Source of the DNA: Actinosynnema pretiosum | Lineage (GTDB): Bacteria; Actinomycetota; Actinomycetes; Mycobacteriales; Pseudonocardiaceae | Assembly (NCBI RefSeq): GCF_024171695.1 | Contig: NZ_JAMTCF010000007.1 | Span: 124,001-188,000, forward strand | Length of the DNA stretch: 64,000 nucleotides | Direction: 5' to 3' | Part shown: piece by piece, positions 6,986 to 16,121 of the stretch | How the letters are laid out: every line of letters starts with the position of its first letter | Position numbering within the stretch: position 1 is the first letter of the stretch | Notes under the pieces: model-generated | Told to the model about the DNA's origin: nothing | The model's database searches: none | Seen by the model: only the letters and a program-made list of their open reading frames with translations | Position numbers and translations under genes: made by a program

Positions 6986-9601
6986 ATGTCCGACCAGACC
7001 TCGGCCCCGACGTCGAACACGTCGCCCAGGTCGACCAACCGAGCGTTCACCGCCTTCGCGGTGCTCCTGCTCGTCGCGGGCGTCCTGTCCGCGTTCCTCG
7101 TCGGATCGGGCCTCCCCGAGGACCCGGCGCGCCTGAGCCTGCTGTGGACCGGCCCGCTGCTCGTCGTCGGCTTCCTGCTGGCCGAGCAGCTCGCCATCAA
7201 CGTCGACGTCCGCAGCGGCGTCGCCTGGACGATCTCCTTCACCGAGATCCCGCTCGTCCTCGGCCTGCTCGTCGCGCCCTTCGAGGTCGTCCTCGCCGCC
7301 CACGTCGTCGCGGGCGTCGGCACCCTCCTGGGCAGGCGCGTGCTCGACCGCGCGGTCTACAACGCGGGCCTGATGTTCATGGAGATCTCGGTCGCCTTCG
7401 CGGTGGCCGACGCCGTCGACCGGTTCGTCGGCGACGCGGGCCCCGCCTGGGCGGGCGCGTTCGTCGGCACCATCAGCGTCCCGCTGCTCGCCAGCGTCCT
7501 CGGCCTCACCGCCCTGCGCCTCATGGGCAAGGGGATGCGCGTGGCCCCCAGCGGCAGGCTCGTCCTGCAGACCCTCGTCGTCGCGCTCCTCAACACCGCC
7601 GCGGGCCTGGTCGCCTACGAGGTAGCCGACCACGCCCAGTGGGGCGGCCTGCTCATCGTGCTCGCCTTCGCGGGCATCACCGCCATCTACCTCGCCTACT
7701 CCGGCCTGCTGCGCGAGCAGCGCGACCTGGAGGCGCTCAGCGAGGTCTCGCTCCGCGTCGCCCGCTCCGGCAGGCACGGCACCGGCCCGCGCGGCGGGGC
7801 CACCACCGCCGTCGACCCCGAGGACGGCAAGGCCGAGGCCGACGAGTGGCAGCACATCGCCGAGCGCATCCGCGAGCAGCTCAACGCCAACCGCGTCGTC
7901 CTGCGCCTGCGCACCGACCCGCAGGCCCCCATGCGCACCCTCGTCGCGGGCGAGCCGCTGCCGCAGGCCATGCGCCGCGACGACGCCCGCGTCTCCCGCG
8001 AGGACGCGATGCTCCAGCTCCCCGGCACCCAGGTCCGCTACTTCCGGGTCGCCGACGCGGGCGAGGAGGCCACCGATGCCCTCGTCCGCCGCGACGCCCA
8101 GGAGGCGCTCGTCGTCCCGCTGCGCGGCGGGGCCACCCAGCTGCTCGGCGCCGTCGAGGTGCACGACCGGCTCAGCCGGTGGCGCGGCTTCGGCAAGGCC
8201 GACATCCAGCTCCTGCGCACCCTCGCCAACCACCTGTCCACCGCCGTGGACAACCGCAGGCTCCTGGCCAGGCTCCGCCACGACGCCTACCACGACCCGC
8301 TGACCGGCCTGCTCAACCGCACCGGCTTCCTGGAGGCCGCCGCCGAGCCCGTCCGCGAGGCCGAGGCCGCCGTCGTGCTCCGGGTCGACCTGGACGTGCT
8401 GTCCACCGTCCTGGACGCGCTCGGCCAGGCCTGGGGCAACCGCATGGTCGTCGCCGCGGGCCGCAGGCTCCGCGACGAGCTGGGCCCCGAGGTGCCGCTG
8501 GCCCGGCTCGACGGCGGCGCGTTCGCCGCGCTGCTGGTCGACCGCAAGGCCGAGCGGGTCAAGGAGATCGCCGAGCGCCTGCGCGCCCGGCTGTCCGTGC
8601 CGTACCCCGTCGACCGGCTCACCGTCGAGGCGGGCGCCATCGTCGGCTGGGCCGCCATCGCCGAGGTCGAGGACGACGCCAAGGACGCCGACTCTCTCCT
8701 CCAGCGCGCCGACGTCGCCCTCCGCGCCACCAGCGAGAACGAGCCCATGCGCGCCTACGCGCCGAGCATGGGCCAGATCTTCCTGCGCCGCTTCCAGCTG
8801 GTCACCCAGTTCCGCTCGGCGCTGGAGAACGGCCAGATCTCGGTGCACTACCAGCCGAAGATCGCCCTGCCGAGCAGGCAGGTCATCGGCGCCGAGTCGC
8901 TCGTCCGGTGGAAGCACCCCGAGTTCGGCCGGGTCGACCCCGACGAGTTCATCCCCGCCGTCGAGGCCACCGGGCTCGTCGACGTCCTCACCGACTTCGT
9001 CATGGACAAGGGCCTGGAGCGGGTCCGCCGCTGGATGGACCGCGACCTGCGGATGTCCATCGCGGTCAACCTGTCCGTGCGCACGCTCGCCGACGAGGAG
9101 TTCCCCGACCGGGTGAAGGAAGCCCTGGAGCGCCACGGCGTCCCGCCCGAGCTGCTCACGTTCGAGCTGACCGAGTCCGGCGTCATGGCCGACCCCGAGC
9201 GCGCCCTGCCCGTCCTGCGCAGGCTGCACACCATGGGCGTCGTGCTGGCCGTGGACGACTTCGGCACCGGCTACTCGTCGCTCGCCTACCTCAGGCAGCT
9301 CCCGGTGGACGAGGTGAAGATCGACAAGAGCTTCGTGCTCGGCATGGGCACCGACCTCGGCGACATGGCCGTCGTCCGCTCCATCGTCGAGCTGGGGCAC
9401 TCGCTCGGCCTCACCGTCGTCGCCGAGGGCGTCGAGGACGACGCCGCGCGCGACCAGCTCGTCGGCATGGGCTGCGACGTCGCCCAGGGCTACCTGATCT
9501 CCCGGCCGCTGTCCGAGGACCGCTTCGAAGCGTGGTTGCGAGCGCGAACGGTGCAGGTCAGGGGCTCCCGGGATGAGACGGTGCTCACTCTGGTGCACTA
9601 G
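6986..9601 (+). CDS. Membrane c-di-GMP protein: multi-TM, GAF-like, degenerate GGDEF and intact EAL domain, 871 aa
   Basis: Start ATG 6986 follows GAGGAGG at 4-nt spacing. Residues about 18-242 form several hydrophobic helices (MASE-like sensor). A GAF-like segment follows (about 290-425). The GGDEF domain begins at DPLTGLLNRTGF (about 437), but its signature is replaced by LDGGAF (about 509), so cyclase activity is unlikely. The EAL domain (about 617-855) has the catalytic set: ESL (E about 637), AVNLS, ELTES, VDDFGTGYSSL, KIDKSF, EGVED and QGYLISRP. It probably hydrolyses c-di-GMP in response to a membrane signal, with the GGDEF relic acting as a regulatory module. It stands as a single gene upstream of two tRNA genes. 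Confidence 0.9.
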   Translation: MSDQTSAPTSNTSPRSTNRAFTAFAVLLLVAGVLSAFLVGSGLPEDPARLSLLWTGPLLVVGFLLAEQLAINVDVRSGVAWTISFTEIPLVLGLLVAPFEVVLAAHVVAGVGTLLGRRVLDRAVYNAGLMFMEISVAFAVADAVDRFVGDAGPAWAGAFVGTISVPLLASVLGLTALRLMGKGMRVAPSGRLVLQTLVVALLNTAAGLVAYEVADHAQWGGLLIVLAFAGITAIYLAYSGLLREQRDLEALSEVSLRVARSGRHGTGPRGGATTAVDPEDGKAEADEWQHIAERIREQLNANRVVLRLRTDPQAPMRTLVAGEPLPQAMRRDDARVSREDAMLQLPGTQVRYFRVADAGEEATDALVRRDAQEALVVPLRGGATQLLGAVEVHDRLSRWRGFGKADIQLLRTLANHLSTAVDNRRLLARLRHDAYHDPLTGLLNRTGFLEAAAEPVREAEAAVVLRVDLDVLSTVLDALGQAWGNRMVVAAGRRLRDELGPEVPLARLDGGAFAALLVDRKAERVKEIAERLRARLSVPYPVDRLTVEAGAIVGWAAIAEVEDDAKDADSLLQRADVALRATSENEPMRAYAPSMGQIFLRRFQLVTQFRSALENGQISVHYQPKIALPSRQVIGAESLVRWKHPEFGRVDPDEFIPAVEATGLVDVLTDFVMDKGLERVRRWMDRDLRMSIAVNLSVRTLADEEFPDRVKEALERHGVPPELLTFELTESGVMADPERALPVLRRLHTMGVVLAVDDFGTGYSSLAYLRQLPVDEVKIDKSFVLGMGTDLGDMAVVRSIVELGHSLGLTVVAEGVEDDAARDQLVGMGCDVAQGYLISRPLSEDRFEAWLRARTVQVRGSRDETVLTLVH

Positions 9602-9615
9602 AGGCACCCCCCGAT

Positions 9616-9644
9616 TTCACTTCGTGCGGGATCTTGTGTAGAGT
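9616..9644 (+). promoter_or_regulatory. Promoter of tRNA-Thr
   Basis: TTCACT (-35) and TAGAGT (-10) are 17 nt apart. The predicted start is about 40 nt before the tRNA, a normal distance for a processed leader. Confidence 0.55.
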
Positions 9645-9690
9645 TCTCCTCAGCTCAGAGAGCGAAGCGAGAACGCACGAAGAGCGGCAA

Positions 9691-9763
9691 GCCCCTTTAG
9701 CTCAGTCGGCAGAGCGTCTCCATGGTAAGGAGAAGGTCTACGGTTCAATTCCGTAAAGGGGCT
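9691..9763 (+). tRNA. tRNA-Thr(GGT)
   Basis: Full cloverleaf: acceptor GCCCCTT/AAGGGGC, D arm GCTC-AGTCGGCA-GAGC, anticodon arm TCTCC-ATGGTAA-GGAGA with anticodon GGT at 9724-9726, T arm with TTCAATT. CCA is encoded at 9764-9766. Confidence 0.97.
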
Positions 9764-9772
9764 CCACGACTC

Positions 9773-9798
9773 GGCCGCGGTGCATGAGCATCGCGGCC
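9773..9798 (+). terminator. Hairpin between tRNA-Thr and tRNA-Met
   Basis: GGCCGCGGTGC (9773-9783) pairs with GCATCGCGGCC (9788-9798) with one wobble and a 4-nt loop. There is no T-run, so it may serve processing rather than termination. Confidence 0.4.
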
Positions 9799-9810
9799 CG
9801 TGTCGTGTAA

Positions 9811-9883
9811 AGCGGTGTAGCTCAGTTGGTAGAGCAAGCGGCTCATAATCGCTGTGTCGCCGGTTCAAGTCCGGCCACCGCTA
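9811..9883 (+). tRNA. Elongator tRNA-Met(CAT)
   Basis: Acceptor AGCGGTG/CACCGCT, D arm GCTC-AGTTGGTA-GAGC, anticodon arm AGCGG-CTCATAA-TCGCT with CAT at 9844-9846, T arm GCCGG-TTCAAGT-CCGGC. The A1-T72 pair rather than an unpaired C1 marks it as elongator, not initiator. CCA is not encoded. Confidence 0.96.
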
Positions 9884-9939
9884 CGCGAATGGGTGAATTG
9901 TGCCTGCGGAGAGCGCAGGCGTGTTCGCTCCGCATCACA

Positions 9940-10004
9940 CCGGGGGCACGCCCCCGGACCCCGTCCAGGCGGGCTTCGCCCCCTGGACCCCCTTTCGGGG
10001 GTCC
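9940..10004. repeat. Three contiguous GC-rich palindromes (REP-like)
   Basis: CCGGGGG/CCCCCGG (9940-9957), GTCCAGG-GGG/CCCCTGGAC (about 9963-9988) and GGACCCCC/GGGGGTCC (about 9985-10004) are packed with overlapping arms after tRNA-Met. They can terminate tRNA transcription and resemble dispersed extragenic palindromes of high-GC actinomycetes. Confidence 0.55.
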
Positions 10005-10038
10005 GGTTGGTGGGGGAAGTTCCTTTTTCTCGGGTCTT

Positions 10039-10104
10039 GGGTCAGAACAGTTTTTGTTCTGGCCCTTGTGGTGTGTTGGTTCCTTTGCAGAGAAGGTTTC
10101 TCTG
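10039..10104 (+). other. Two hairpins in the leader of rpmG
   Basis: GGGTCAGAACA (10039-10049) pairs with TGTTCTGGCCC (10055-10065), and CAGAGAA (10088-10094) pairs with TTCTCTG (10098-10104). The region is T-rich for this genome. It may be a terminator for the tRNAs or a structured 5' leader of rpmG. Confidence 0.45.
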
Positions 10105-10171
10105 TGGACCCGCTGGAGTGGTAAGCCCGCTTCAGGCTTCGGGATCGTGTGCTCTGAGAAAGGCGAGGACC

Positions 10172-10336
10172 GTGGCTGCTACCGACGTTCGACCGAAGAT
10201 CACTCTTGCGTGCGAGGAGTGCAAGCACCGCAACTACATCACCAGGAAGAACCGGCGCAACGACCCGGACCGCCTGGAGATCAAGAAGTTCTGCCCGAAC
10301 TGCAAGACGCACAAGGCGCACAAGGAAACCCGCTGA
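10172..10336 (+). CDS. rpmG: 50S ribosomal protein L33 (bL33), zinc-binding type, 54 aa
   Basis: The start is GTG 10172 ([20 protein letters not shown]) behind AAAGGCGAGG. Four cysteines, C14/C17 and C41/C44, form two CxxC pairs, so this is the zinc-ribbon (C+) version and not a Zur-controlled Cys-less paralogue. It binds 23S rRNA near the E site. Its position just ahead of hadA-hadB matches the conserved actinobacterial order. A hairpin follows, so it is probably transcribed apart from hadA. Confidence 0.95.
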   Translation: MAATDVRPKITLACEECKHRNYITRKNRRNDPDRLEIKKFCPNCKTHKAHKETR

Positions 10337-10349
10337 GGTTTTTCTCGTA

Positions 10350-10396
10350 GCGACGCGAGGCCCGTCCCGGCTGGTTCCGGGGCGGGCCTCGTCGCG
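10350..10396 (+). terminator. Terminator-like hairpin after rpmG
   Basis: GCGACGCGAGGCCCG (10350-10364) pairs with CGGGCCTCGTCGC (10383-10395), with a small bulge. It separates rpmG from hadA. Confidence 0.55.
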
Positions 10397-10410
10397 TAAT
10401 CTGCGTCTCG
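10397..10410 (+). promoter_or_regulatory. -10 element giving a leaderless hadA transcript
   Basis: TAATCT at 10397-10402 ends 7 nt before the GTG start of hadA, and there is no ribosome-binding site. Transcription would start at or next to the GTG. The -35 box is weak. Confidence 0.45.
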
Positions 10411-10856
10411 TGCCACTCGACGCTTCGTTCATCGGACGGTCTTACCCGCCTACGCCGCCCTACGAGGTCGGGCGGGAGAAGATCCGGGAGTTCGCCGACG
10501 CGGTCGGGGCCACCAGCGCGGTGCACCGGGACGCGGACGCCGCGCGCGCGGCGGGCCACCCGGACGTCATCGCGCCCCCCACGTTCGCGATCCTGGTCTC
10601 GATGAGCGCCAACTCGCAGCTCGTCGAGGACCCCGAGCTCGGGCTCGACTACACCCGCGTGGTGCACGGCGACCAGGCGTTCAGCCACCACCGGCCCATC
10701 GTCGCCGGGGACGTGCTCAGCGTCGCGCTCACCGTCGACAACATCACCTCGCGCATGGGCAACGACATGCTCTCGCTGCGCGCGGAGATCACCGACCAGC
10801 ACGGCGCCGCCGTCACCACCGCCAAGTCCACGCTCGTCGTCAGGGGGGAATCGTGA
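10410..10856 (+). CDS. hadA: (3R)-hydroxyacyl-ACP dehydratase subunit HadA / MaoC-like, 148 aa
   Basis: Hot-dog-fold protein of the FAS1_DH/MaoC N-terminal type: VPLDASFIGRSYPPTPPYEV at the start, then REKIREFADAVG and APPTFAILVSMSA. In mycobacteria HadA is the substrate-binding half of a heterodimeric FAS-II dehydratase. It sits between rpmG and hadB as in other actinomycetes. The stop overlaps the hadB GTG (GTGA), consistent with 1:1 production. The start has a -10 but no RBS immediately upstream, so it may be leaderless. There is no third subunit gene (hadC) here. Confidence 0.88.
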   Translation: MPLDASFIGRSYPPTPPYEVGREKIREFADAVGATSAVHRDADAARAAGHPDVIAPPTFAILVSMSANSQLVEDPELGLDYTRVVHGDQAFSHHRPIVAGDVLSVALTVDNITSRMGNDMLSLRAEITDQHGAAVTTAKSTLVVRGES

Positions 10857-11272
10857 TCACCGCGGCCGAGGTGAGCGTCGGCGACGAGCTGCCGCCCATC
10901 ACCCTGCGCATCACCCGCGCCCACCTGGTCGCGTACGCGGGCGCGTCGCTGGACTTCAACCCCATCCACTGGAACCAGCGGTTCGCCGAGGGCGTCGGGC
11001 TGCCCGGCGTCATCGCCCACGGGATGCTCACCATGGGCCTGGCCTGCCGCATCGTCACCGAGTGGGCGGGCGACCCGGCCGCCGTGGTCGAGTACGGGAC
11101 CCGGTTCGGCAGGCCCGTCCCGGTGCCCGACGACGACGAGGGCGCCGTGGTCGAGGTGACCGCGAAGGTCACCAAGGTCCTGGAGGACGGGACCTTCAAG
11201 GTGAACATCAACGCCAGCCACGACGGCAAGTCCGTCCTCGGCGGCGCCTCGGCGCGCGTCCGCCTCCCGTAG
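10853..11272 (+). CDS. hadB: (3R)-hydroxyacyl-ACP dehydratase subunit HadB, 139 aa
   Basis: MaoC-like R-specific hydratase with the catalytic Asp-His motif visible as DFNPIHWNQRFAEGVGLPGV (about residues 36-55), then AHGMLTMG. It supplies the active site of the HadAB dehydratase that removes water from 3-hydroxyacyl-ACP in FAS II. Start GTG overlaps the hadA stop by 4 nt. The gene ends 33 nt before a convergent membrane-protein gene. Length is normal for the family. Confidence 0.9.
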   Translation: MITAAEVSVGDELPPITLRITRAHLVAYAGASLDFNPIHWNQRFAEGVGLPGVIAHGMLTMGLACRIVTEWAGDPAAVVEYGTRFGRPVPVPDDDEGAVVEVTAKVTKVLEDGTFKVNINASHDGKSVLGGASARVRLP

Positions 11273-11305
11273 CGGGGGAACGGCGCCCAGCGCGGCGCTG
11301 AGGGG

Positions 11306-11704
11306 CTAGAAACCGCCGCAGAACGCGCTGGAGCCGGGGCCCGACGCGGTCGCCGAGCGGCGCTCCACGCCGTTCACGCTCACCTGGCAGCCCACCTCGC
11401 CGCCCTGCTCGCCGATCGTCACGGTGAGCACGCCGCGCGCGTCGCCCGGCGCGGTCACCTCGCGGCGCCACGGCAGCGAGGTCAGCTCCTCCTGGCCGGT
11501 GGACACGCCGCCGTCGTCGAACGTCGAGTAGACGACGGTGGCGTGCCCGGCCTCGCCCGTGACCTCGTAGACCACGGTCGCGGACCTCGGCCCCGACGGG
11601 CCGTTCACCAGCACCGCGCCCACCAGCGCGCCGAGCAGCAGCAGCGACGCGGCGGACACCACCAGCCACCGCCGCGACCGCTCCACCTCCCGCGCGGAAC
11701 CCAT
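11306..11704 (-). CDS. MmpS-like membrane protein, 132 aa
   Basis: I start at ATG 11704, which has GGAGGGG 7 nt upstream; a longer frame from 11746 adds a basic tail without RBS. One N-terminal membrane helix (RWLVVSAASLLLLGALVGAVL, about residues 12-32) precedes an extracytoplasmic beta-rich domain. VVYEVTGEAGHATVVYSTFD and the closing CxVSVNG and SAFCGGF match the MmpS fold, with a likely disulfide between the two Cys. Mycobacterial MmpS proteins assist MmpL transporters; no mmpL is nearby. It is tandem with and paralogous to the next gene. Confidence 0.75.
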   Translation of the reverse strand: MGSAREVERSRRWLVVSAASLLLLGALVGAVLVNGPSGPRSATVVYEVTGEAGHATVVYSTFDDGGVSTGQEELTSLPWRREVTAPGDARGVLTVTIGEQGGEVGCQVSVNGVERRSATASGPGSSAFCGGF

Positions 11705-11806
11705 GCCCCAGCCCCTCCGTCGATGCGGACGCTCCGCACGGGGCATCGGGAGCGGTGCGGGCCCGTTAGCGGACTACCCCCGAACGTGTGACACCCGAGG
11801 AGACGC

Positions 11807-12418
11807 TCAGAAGCCGCTGCAGGAGGCGATGGCGAACGGGCCGGAGGCGGTGGAGGTCTTCTGCTCCTGGCCGTCGACGGTCACCTTGCAGGTCACCGAG
11901 CCGCCCTCGGCGCCCGTGCTCACGGTCAGCGAGCCGCCGCTGAACAGGCCCTTGGTCTTCAGCTCCTTCGACCACGGCAGGGTGGTCACGTCCTCGCTGC
12001 TGTTCTGCATGTTGCCGTCACCGAAGGTCGAGTAGTTCACCGAGACGGACGGGGCCTCGCCGGTCACCTCGTAGACCACGGTGACCTCGCGCTCGGACTG
12101 CTTGTCGACCTCGTTCACGGTCGCGCCGAAGGCAGCGGCCCAGAGGATGCACACGAGCAGGCCCAGCGCGGACAGCACGGTGCCGCTGATGGCGAGGCCC
12201 TTGCTGTTGGCGGGGTTCTTCTTCAGCTTCGAGACGGCGACCAGGCCGAGGATCAGGCCGACGATCACCAGCGGCCAGGCGACCAGGCCGATGATCGGGA
12301 TGAAGCTGAGCAGCAGGCCCACGATGCCCAGGACGAGGCTGCCGGTCGCGAGCCCGTTCTGCGCGGGCTGCGGGTGGCCCTGCGGCGCGTACTGGGTGGG
12401 CTGCTGGGGGTAGGACAT
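11807..12418 (-). CDS. DUF4190-like membrane protein with MmpS-like C-terminal domain, 203 aa
   Basis: Start ATG 12418 (MSYPQQPTQYAP) with GGGAG upstream; the frame extends to 12553 but that part is unsupported. A Pro/Gln-rich N-terminus is followed by two membrane helices of DUF4190 type (GSLVLGIVGLLLSFIPIIGL and a second around residues 95-120) and then VTVVYEVTGEAPSVSVNYST through CKVTVDGQEQ, the same beta domain as in the downstream gene. The closing FAIASCSGF parallels SAFCGGF, so the two genes arose by duplication or domain sharing. Function is unknown. Confidence 0.75.
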   Translation of the reverse strand: MSYPQQPTQYAPQGHPQPAQNGLATGSLVLGIVGLLLSFIPIIGLVAWPLVIVGLILGLVAVSKLKKNPANSKGLAISGTVLSALGLLVCILWAAAFGATVNEVDKQSEREVTVVYEVTGEAPSVSVNYSTFGDGNMQNSSEDVTTLPWSKELKTKGLFSGGSLTVSTGAEGGSVTCKVTVDGQEQKTSTASGPFAIASCSGF

Positions 12419-12608
12419 CGGTGACTCCCGTGGTGCGGTGGCTCTCGGCGAGCCGGACGACGGATTAGTCGTGATCGCCAAGAATTTGTTAACGGCCGAA
12501 ACCTCAATAGGGCATTTGGACCCCATCGGAGGGGGCGTTAGGCCGGGGTTCACCGTGAAATACCGCGTTTTTCGCCCTTTCGGGTTCCCCTTTTTAGGGG
12601 GTGGAACG

Positions 12609-12643
12609 CCGAAGGCGGCCCCCTGTCGGGGACCGCCTTCGGG
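12609..12643 (-). terminator. Terminator of the aminotransferase gene
   Basis: CCGAAGGCGG...CCGCCTTCGG forms a stem with GC-rich inner pairs about 17 nt past the aspC stop on the minus strand. A T/A-rich stretch lies beyond it (about 12585-12600). Confidence 0.65.
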
Positions 12644-12659
12644 GTGGGGCTTCGGTGAG

Positions 12660-13901
12660 CTACTTCACCTCGGCGAGCAGCTTCGCCATGCGGTCGAGGC
12701 CGGTCTTGAGGTCCTCGTCGCCGAGCGCGTAGGACAGGCGCAGGTAGCCGGGGGTGCCGAACGCCTCGCCGGGGACCACGGCGACCTCGGCGTGCTCCAG
12801 GATCAGCGCGGCCAGCGTCACCGAGTCGGTGATCTCCTGGCCCCGCAGCTCCTTGCCGATCAGCGCCTTCACCGACGGGTAGACGTAGAACGCGCCGGTC
12901 GGGGTGGGGCACTCCACGCCGGGGATCGCGGACAGCAGCTCCACGATCAGGCGACGCCTGCGGTCGAACGCGACGCGCATCGCGTGCGCGGCGTCCAGCG
13001 AGCCGGACACGGCCTCCAGCGCGGCGCGCTGTGCGACGTTCGACACGTTCGAGGACAGGTGCGACTGGAGGTTCGAGGCGGCCTTGACCACGTCGGCCGG
13101 GCCGATCAGCCAGCCCACCCGCCAGCCGGTCATCGCGTACGTCTTGGCCACGCCGTTGAGCACGATCGTGCGGTCGGCCATCTCCGGCACGGCCACCGGC
13201 AGCGAGACCGCCTCGGCGCCGTCGTAGACCAGGTGCTCGTAGATCTCGTCGCTGATCACCCACAGGCCGTTGGCGTGCGCCCACCGCCCGATCGCGGTGA
13301 TGGCCTCGCGGCTGTAGACCGAGCCGGTCGGGTTGGACGGCGAGCACAGCAGCAGCACCTTCGTGCGCGGCGTGCGGGCCGCCTCCAGCTGCTCGACGGT
13401 CACCAGGTAGTCGGTGGTCTCGTCCGCCGTGACCTGCACCGGGACGCCGCCCGCGAGGGTGATCGCCTCGGGGTAGGTGGTCCAGTACGGCGCGGGCAGC
13501 AGCACCTCGTCACCGGGGTCGACGATGGTCGCGAACGCCTGGTAGACGGCCTGCTTGCCGCCGTTGGTGATCAGCACCTGGCTCGCGGCCACCTCGTAGC
13601 CGGAGTCGCGCTTGGTCTTCGCGGCGACGGCCTCGCGCAGCTCGGGAAGGCCCGCGGCCGGGGTGTAGCGGTGGTTGCGCGGGTCGGCGCACGCGGCCTG
13701 GGCGGCGGCCACGACCGCCTCCGGCGTCGGGAAGTCGGGCTCGCCCGCCCCGAACCCGATCACCGGTCGCCCCGCCGCCTTGAGCGCCTTCGCCTTCGCG
13801 TCGACCGCCAGCGTGGCGGACTCGGCGATGCCCCCGATCCGCCGGGAGATCCGGGGGTGCGAGGGGGCGGTGGGCGCGGGGGTCGTCTCAGGCTCAGCCA
13901 T
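12660..13901 (-). CDS. aspC: Pyridoxal-phosphate aspartate aminotransferase (class I/II), 413 aa
   Basis: Transfers the amino group between aspartate and 2-oxoglutarate, using PLP. Visible motifs: [17 protein letters not shown] near the N-terminus, [35 protein letters not shown], the Schiff-base lysine in [16 protein letters not shown], and the C-terminal [11 protein letters not shown] with the carboxylate-binding Arg. I start at ATG 13901 (MAEPETTP); the longer frame to 14018 runs through promoter-like sequence. There is no clear RBS, and CACGAT lies 7 nt upstream, so the message may be leaderless. Its place between hadAB and tRNA-Trp/secE is conserved in actinomycetes. Confidence 0.9.
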   Translation of the reverse strand: MAEPETTPAPTAPSHPRISRRIGGIAESATLAVDAKAKALKAAGRPVIGFGAGEPDFPTPEAVVAAAQAACADPRNHRYTPAAGLPELREAVAAKTKRDSGYEVAASQVLITNGGKQAVYQAFATIVDPGDEVLLPAPYWTTYPEAITLAGGVPVQVTADETTDYLVTVEQLEAARTPRTKVLLLCSPSNPTGSVYSREAITAIGRWAHANGLWVISDEIYEHLVYDGAEAVSLPVAVPEMADRTIVLNGVAKTYAMTGWRVGWLIGPADVVKAASNLQSHLSSNVSNVAQRAALEAVSGSLDAAHAMRVAFDRRRRLIVELLSAIPGVECPTPTGAFYVYPSVKALIGKELRGQEITDSVTLAALILEHAEVAVVPGEAFGTPGYLRLSYALGDEDLKTGLDRMAKLLAEVK

Positions 13902-13963
13902 GGCGCCAATCGTGGCAGACGCGCCCCCGATACCCGCGTCCGCACCCCCGCTGACCGGGCAAG

Positions 13964-13994
13964 TTGGAAGATCGGCGGGGTTGTGCAGTATGCT
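13964..13994 (+). promoter_or_regulatory. Candidate promoter of tRNA-Trp/secE
   Basis: TTGGAA (13964-13969) and TATGCT (13989-13994) with a 19-nt spacer. The start would be about 95 nt before tRNA-Trp. Confidence 0.45.
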
Positions 13995-14092
13995 TCCGGT
14001 CTTGGAACGCCCCATCACACCTCACAGGGTCTCCACAAGGCCTCGTGAGGGGGGTGCAAGGCGTCTCCCGCCAGGGGTCCGCGAGGACCCAA

Positions 14093-14165
<73 letters not shown>

Positions 14166-14196
14166 CGTCGAAACGCGATGGTGAGCGGAGGACGGC

Positions 14197-15484
<1,288 letters not shown>

Positions 15485-15495
15485 TCCGCCTCCCT

Positions 15496-15517
15496 CCCCC
15501 CGGTCTGAGCCGGGGGG
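15496..15517 (+). terminator. GC hairpin between nusG and rplK
   Basis: CCCCCCGG-tctgag-CCGGGGGG. There is no T-run; it could be a partial terminator or an RNA-processing site in the nusG-rplKA message. Confidence 0.45.
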
Positions 15518-15592
15518 ACCACAGGGGGAGCGGGCAGCCACGCTGCGGCTGGCAGGGCCGCGCGCGGACACCGCAATAGAGGAAGCACTGAG

Positions 15593-16027
15593 ATGCCACC
15601 CAAGAAGAAGAAGCTCGCAGCGGTCATCAAGCTGCAGATCAAGGCCGGCGCCGCGAACCCGGCCCCGCCGGTCGGCCCCGCGCTGGGCCAGCACGGCGTC
15701 AACATCATGGAGTTCTGCAAGCAGTACAACGCGGCCACCGAGTCGCAGCGCGGAACCGTGGTGCCGGTCGAGATCTCGGTCTACGAGGACCGGTCGTTCG
15801 ACTTCAAGCTCAAGACCCCGCCCGCCGCGAAGCTGATCCTCAAGGCCGCGGGCGTGGAGAAGGGCTCGGGCGAGCCGCACCGCCTCAAGGTCGCCAAGGT
15901 GACCATGGAGCAGGTGCGCGAGATCGCGCAGACCAAGATGGTCGACCTGAACGCGAACGACGTCGACCAGGCCGCGAAGATCATCGCCGGCACCGCCCGC
16001 TCCATGGGCATCACGGTCGAGGGCTGA
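15593..16027 (+). CDS. rplK: 50S ribosomal protein L11 (uL11), 144 aa
   Basis: Full-length L11 with the N-terminal [20 protein letters not shown] proline-rich hinge and the rRNA-binding C-terminal domain ([19 protein letters not shown] type). It forms the GTPase-associated centre with 23S rRNA and is the thiopeptide-binding protein; the N-terminal prolines are intact. AGAGGAAG precedes the ATG. It is first of the rplK-rplA pair. Confidence 0.97.
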
Positions 16028-16121
16028 CCCTCCTCCGCGCCCCGTTCGCGGGGCACCCCGACAGCGTGGGAGGGCCGAGCGCGGCCCCGACCACTACTGA
16101 TCCACTCAGAAGGACAGAAGC

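Noticed and set aside
6920..9607. An 895-codon minus-strand frame opposite the GGDEF/EAL gene
   Set aside because: The plus strand encodes recognisable domains with an RBS; the antisense product is Ala/Gly/Asp-rich without domains.
10172..10336. Zur-regulated Cys-less L33 paralogue
   Set aside because: The protein keeps both CxxC pairs, so it is the zinc-containing form.
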